NCBI GenBank assembly: GCA_951828585.1
Contig: OX639991.1
Coordinates: 1 to 64,000, forward strand
From: Longimicrobiales bacterium
Lineage (GTDB): Bacteria; Gemmatimonadota; Gemmatimonadetes; Longimicrobiales; Gaopeijiaceae
DNA length: 64,000 nucleotides
Direction of reading: 5' to 3'
Part shown: positions 61,888-64,000 of the stretch, piece by piece
Layout of the letters: every line of letters starts with the position of its first letter
Position numbering within the stretch: the stretch's first letter is position 1
Position numbers and translations under genes: made by a program
The notes under the pieces: model-generated
Databases searched by the model: none
Told to the model about the DNA's origin: nothing
Seen by the model: only the letters and a program-made list of their open reading frames with translations

Positions 61888-62124
61888 ATGGGCAGGAAGC
61901 CGGAGTGGTGGAAGGATCCGGTGCTGGTGACGATTCTGGTGGCCATCGTGACGGGCGCATGGGTTGTGAGTAGCCGGATTGGAGGGCTGAGCGAGCGGAT
62001 TGGAAGACTCGAGATCACGATGACCGAGCGCTTCGGGGCTGTCGAGGCGGAGCTGGCAGCGCAGGCGGCGAGAATGGAGCTGCTGCTGGAGGGGCTCGAC
62101 ATCACTGTGACCCCCCGGAAGTAG
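61888..62124 (+). CDS. Small single-TM protein with a coiled coil
   Basis: 78 residues. The ATG at 61888 has AGGAGG four bases upstream, a near-perfect ribosome-binding site, and a candidate promoter further up. A charged N-terminus (MGRKPEWWKDP) is followed by one membrane helix (about 12-30, VLVTILVAIVTGAWVVSS) and then a heptad-like coiled coil (about 33-70, LSERIGRLEITMTERFGAVE). Topology and length recall small bacterial membrane scaffolds, but no family was recognised. It is convergent with comEC. Confidence 0.75.
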   Translation: MGRKPEWWKDPVLVTILVAIVTGAWVVSSRIGGLSERIGRLEITMTERFGAVEAELAAQAARMELLLEGLDITVTPRK

Positions 62125-62135
62125 CGCGTCGCCAC

Positions 62136-64000
62136 CTACCGCCGAGACCCCTTCACCGTCACCGTCCCGTCCTTGCGCGCCGTGAGGGTGACCGTTCCAT
62201 GCAGGTCGGTGCGGTAGACGCGCGTGCCCGCACGCTCCAGCCGGGCCAGCACGGCCGGGTCGGGGTGGCCGTAGCGGTTGCGGGCGCCGACCGAGATGAG
62301 GGCGTAACCGGGCGATGTGGCCCGCACGAAGGCCTCCGAGGTCGAGGTGCGGCTGCCGTGATGCCCCACCTTGAGCGCGGTGACGCGGCCCTGGCCGAGG
62401 AGGCGGTCCTCGATGGCGGCGTCGGCGTCGCCGGTCAGCAGGGCCGAGAACTCGCCGTACGTGACGCGCAGCACGACGGACCAGGCGTTGGGGTCGGGGT
62501 GGGCGGGGGAATGGGTGGATGGGCCGCCGGGGCCGGGGCTGAGGACCTCGAAGTCGACGCCGTCGAGGGTCCAGGCGTCGCCGGCGACGGCGCGGCGCCA
62601 TGGAATGTCGGCGCGGCGGGCCTCTTCGGCGCCCAGCATGTGGCCGCTCTGGCCGACGCTGAAGCCGGGACCGAGGACCGCGCCGGTCCGGACGTTGCGG
62701 AGCACGGCCGCGAGTCCCCCCGCGTGGTCCTCGTCGGGGTGGGAGAGGATGACGGCCTCCAGACGGCGGGCGCCCTGGCCGTGCAGATACGGCACCACCC
62801 TCGTGAGGCCCGCGTCGGAGCCGCCGAAGCCGCGCGGCCCCGCGTCCACGAGGAGCCAGCGGCCGCGCGGGGTGCGGAGCGCGATCGCGTCGCCCTGCCC
62901 GACGTCGATGGCCACGATGTGGAGCGCGCCCCTTCCCGCCAGCGACAACGCCGCCTGGCCGGCCCACAGCACCGCGAAGGCCGAGAGCGCCGAGACGGTG
63001 GCGCGCACCGCCGGGCGGGTGCGCCACTGGGCGCCGGTGGCGAGCAGGAGCGGCAGGAGCGCCCCCGTGGTGAGGAGCGCGGCTTCGCGGGGCGTGACCT
63101 GCGCCACCGTTCCGGGCAGGTCGCCCAGCGCGGCCGCCACCGATGTGACGGTGTGCAGCAGTCCCTCGGCGCCCGCCCCGACGATCGCGGCGCCGGGAAT
63201 GTGCAGCATGTCCATGACTATCGTGAGGATCACGCCGGGCACCGCGGCGGCCACCAGCGGGGTGAGCACGAGGGAGGAGGGGAGGGAGAGGAGGGGGATC
63301 TGGCCGAAGTGGTAGGCGAGGACGGGCGCGGTGAAGACCGAGGCGCCCAGCCCGGCCGCCACGGGTGATGCGATCCAGGCGCGGCCGCGGTGGGCGGGCC
63401 AGTGCCGCAAGATCCAGCGGGTCATGACGAGGATGCCGGCCGTGCCCGCCACGGTGAGCTGGAAGCCGGCGCCGGCCACGACCGAGGGGCGGAGCAGCGC
63501 GAGCATCAGCATGGAGAGGCCGAGGGCGCCCAGCGCGCGGGCGGGGGTCTGGCGCAGGCGTCCGAGCACAAAGGCGCTGGTCATCCAGGCGGCGCGCGTG
63601 GCCGAGGTGGGGGCGCCGATGAGGAGGACGTAGGCCCAGACGCCGGTCGCCATGGCGGCGGCGCGGGTGCGGGGGGGGCGGCCGGCCAGCGCGATGAGCC
63701 CGCCGAGCAGCGCCGCGATCACGCCGACGTGAAATCCGGAGATCGAGAGGAGATGGGCGCTTCCCGAGCGCGCGAAGGCGTCCCAGAGCTCGCGGGGGAT
63801 GCCGTCGCGCTCGGCCAGCACCAGCGCCGAGGCCACCCCGGCCTGCGCGCCGAGCCTGCGGTCGAGAGCCAGGGCGGCGCGTCCCCGGATGGCCGATCGG
63901 ACGCGGTCGGTCCAGGGCACGGGGTCCGCGTGGCCTTCGAGTTCCTCAACCGACGACGCGCTCAGGTAGACCGTCACCGAGCCGTCGGGGCGTTCGGAGC
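62136..64000 (-). CDS. comEC: ComEC/Rec2 DNA-uptake channel (partial, 5' end beyond window)
   Basis: 621 residues are visible; the frame continues past position 64000 without a start, so the N-terminal soluble domain is partly outside. Order: Competence domain with many membrane helices (first about 380 visible residues), including the SGSAHLLSISGFHVGVIAAL signature, then a metallo-beta-lactamase-like domain (HIVAIDVGQGDAI, LSHPDEDHAGGL and VGHHGSRTSTSE) with intact metal ligands. It transports single-stranded DNA across the inner membrane during natural transformation. No other competence genes are in the window. It ends 12 bases from the convergent small membrane protein gene. Confidence 0.95.
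   Translation of the reverse strand, partial: SERPDGSVTVYLSASSVEELEGHADPVPWTDRVRSAIRGRAALALDRRLGAQAGVASALVLAERDGIPRELWDAFARSGSAHLLSISGFHVGVIAALLGGLIALAGRPPRTRAAAMATGVWAYVLLIGAPTSATRAAWMTSAFVLGRLRQTPARALGALGLSMLMLALLRPSVVAGAGFQLTVAGTAGILVMTRWILRHWPAHRGRAWIASPVAAGLGASVFTAPVLAYHFGQIPLLSLPSSLVLTPLVAAAVPGVILTIVMDMLHIPGAAIVGAGAEGLLHTVTSVAAALGDLPGTVAQVTPREAALLTTGALLPLLLATGAQWRTRPAVRATVSALSAFAVLWAGQAALSLAGRGALHIVAIDVGQGDAIALRTPRGRWLLVDAGPRGFGGSDAGLTRVVPYLHGQGARRLEAVILSHPDEDHAGGLAAVLRNVRTGAVLGPGFSVGQSGHMLGAEEARRADIPWRRAVAGDAWTLDGVDFEVLSPGPGGPSTHSPAHPDPNAWSVVLRVTYGEFSALLTGDADAAIEDRLLGQGRVTALKVGHHGSRTSTSEAFVRATSPGYALISVGARNRYGHPDPAVLARLERAGTRVYRTDLHGTVTLTARKDGTVTVKGSRR

Overview
The window is GC-rich, densely coded and chromosomal. 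It carries many secreted or lipid-anchored proteins: a TonB receptor, six-bladed beta-propellers, Ig/cadherin-like and Cna-B-like repeat lipoproteins, several peptidase families, and Sec-exported amidohydrolases. With the GPP34, DUF222-HNH and TPR membrane proteins, this is most like a marine or host-associated Gemmatimonadota genome. That placement is inference; no rRNA is present to test it. I see no phage, plasmid backbone, CRISPR array or replication origin.

Layout. 1-4.7 kb: two related Ig-repeat lipoproteins on the minus strand, the first running off the left edge into a metalloprotease-like domain. 4.8-8.9 kb: a TonB-dependent receptor and a divergent beta-propeller lipoprotein. 8.9-13.8 kb: two paralogous TPR membrane proteins. 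13.9-16.9 kb: an RCK-type K+ channel, tRNA-Val(TAC), fabH, a 47-bp copy of half the tRNA, and a beta-propeller gene truncated at that copy. 16.9-20.0 kb: coupled M14 carboxypeptidase and M24 aminopeptidase genes. 20.0-30.1 kb: four tandem leishmanolysin-like lipoproteins, one with all three zinc histidines replaced, plus a frameshifted YwaF-like membrane gene and a small relic of a second copy. 30.2-34.3 kb: two coupled amidohydrolases. 34.3-37.8 kb: a coupled metX-metB-aspartate kinase operon behind a SAM riboswitch. 38.4-43.9 kb: DUF222-HNH protein, subtilase and a short GPP34 protein. 44.1-49.7 kb: NHL-repeat protein, DUF2461 protein, a broken M16 peptidase, a metzincin-like lipoprotein and a decayed LRR-metalloprotease relative. 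49.7-60.4 kb: ABC-F ATPase, an Ig-repeat lipoprotein, an ISL3-type transposase relic and a 1954-residue Cna-B-like ladder lipoprotein. 60.7-64 kb: fructose-1,6-bisphosphatase, a 78-residue membrane protein and ComEC, which runs off the right edge.

The main theme is a fast-evolving cell-surface repertoire. Adhesive repeat modules are shuffled and homogenised within and between genes. Lipid-anchored metalloproteases are amplified in tandem and partly decayed, with zinc-site loss seen in two separate families. Several of these genes share an 18-bp inverted repeat of the form TGTAA-N8-TTACA near their starts, which suggests a common regulator. Peptidases (M14, M24, S8, M16 relic), amidohydrolases and the TonB receptor fit scavenging of peptides and organic matter. 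The housekeeping part covers methionine synthesis, fatty acid initiation, gluconeogenesis, DNA uptake and ribosome protection.
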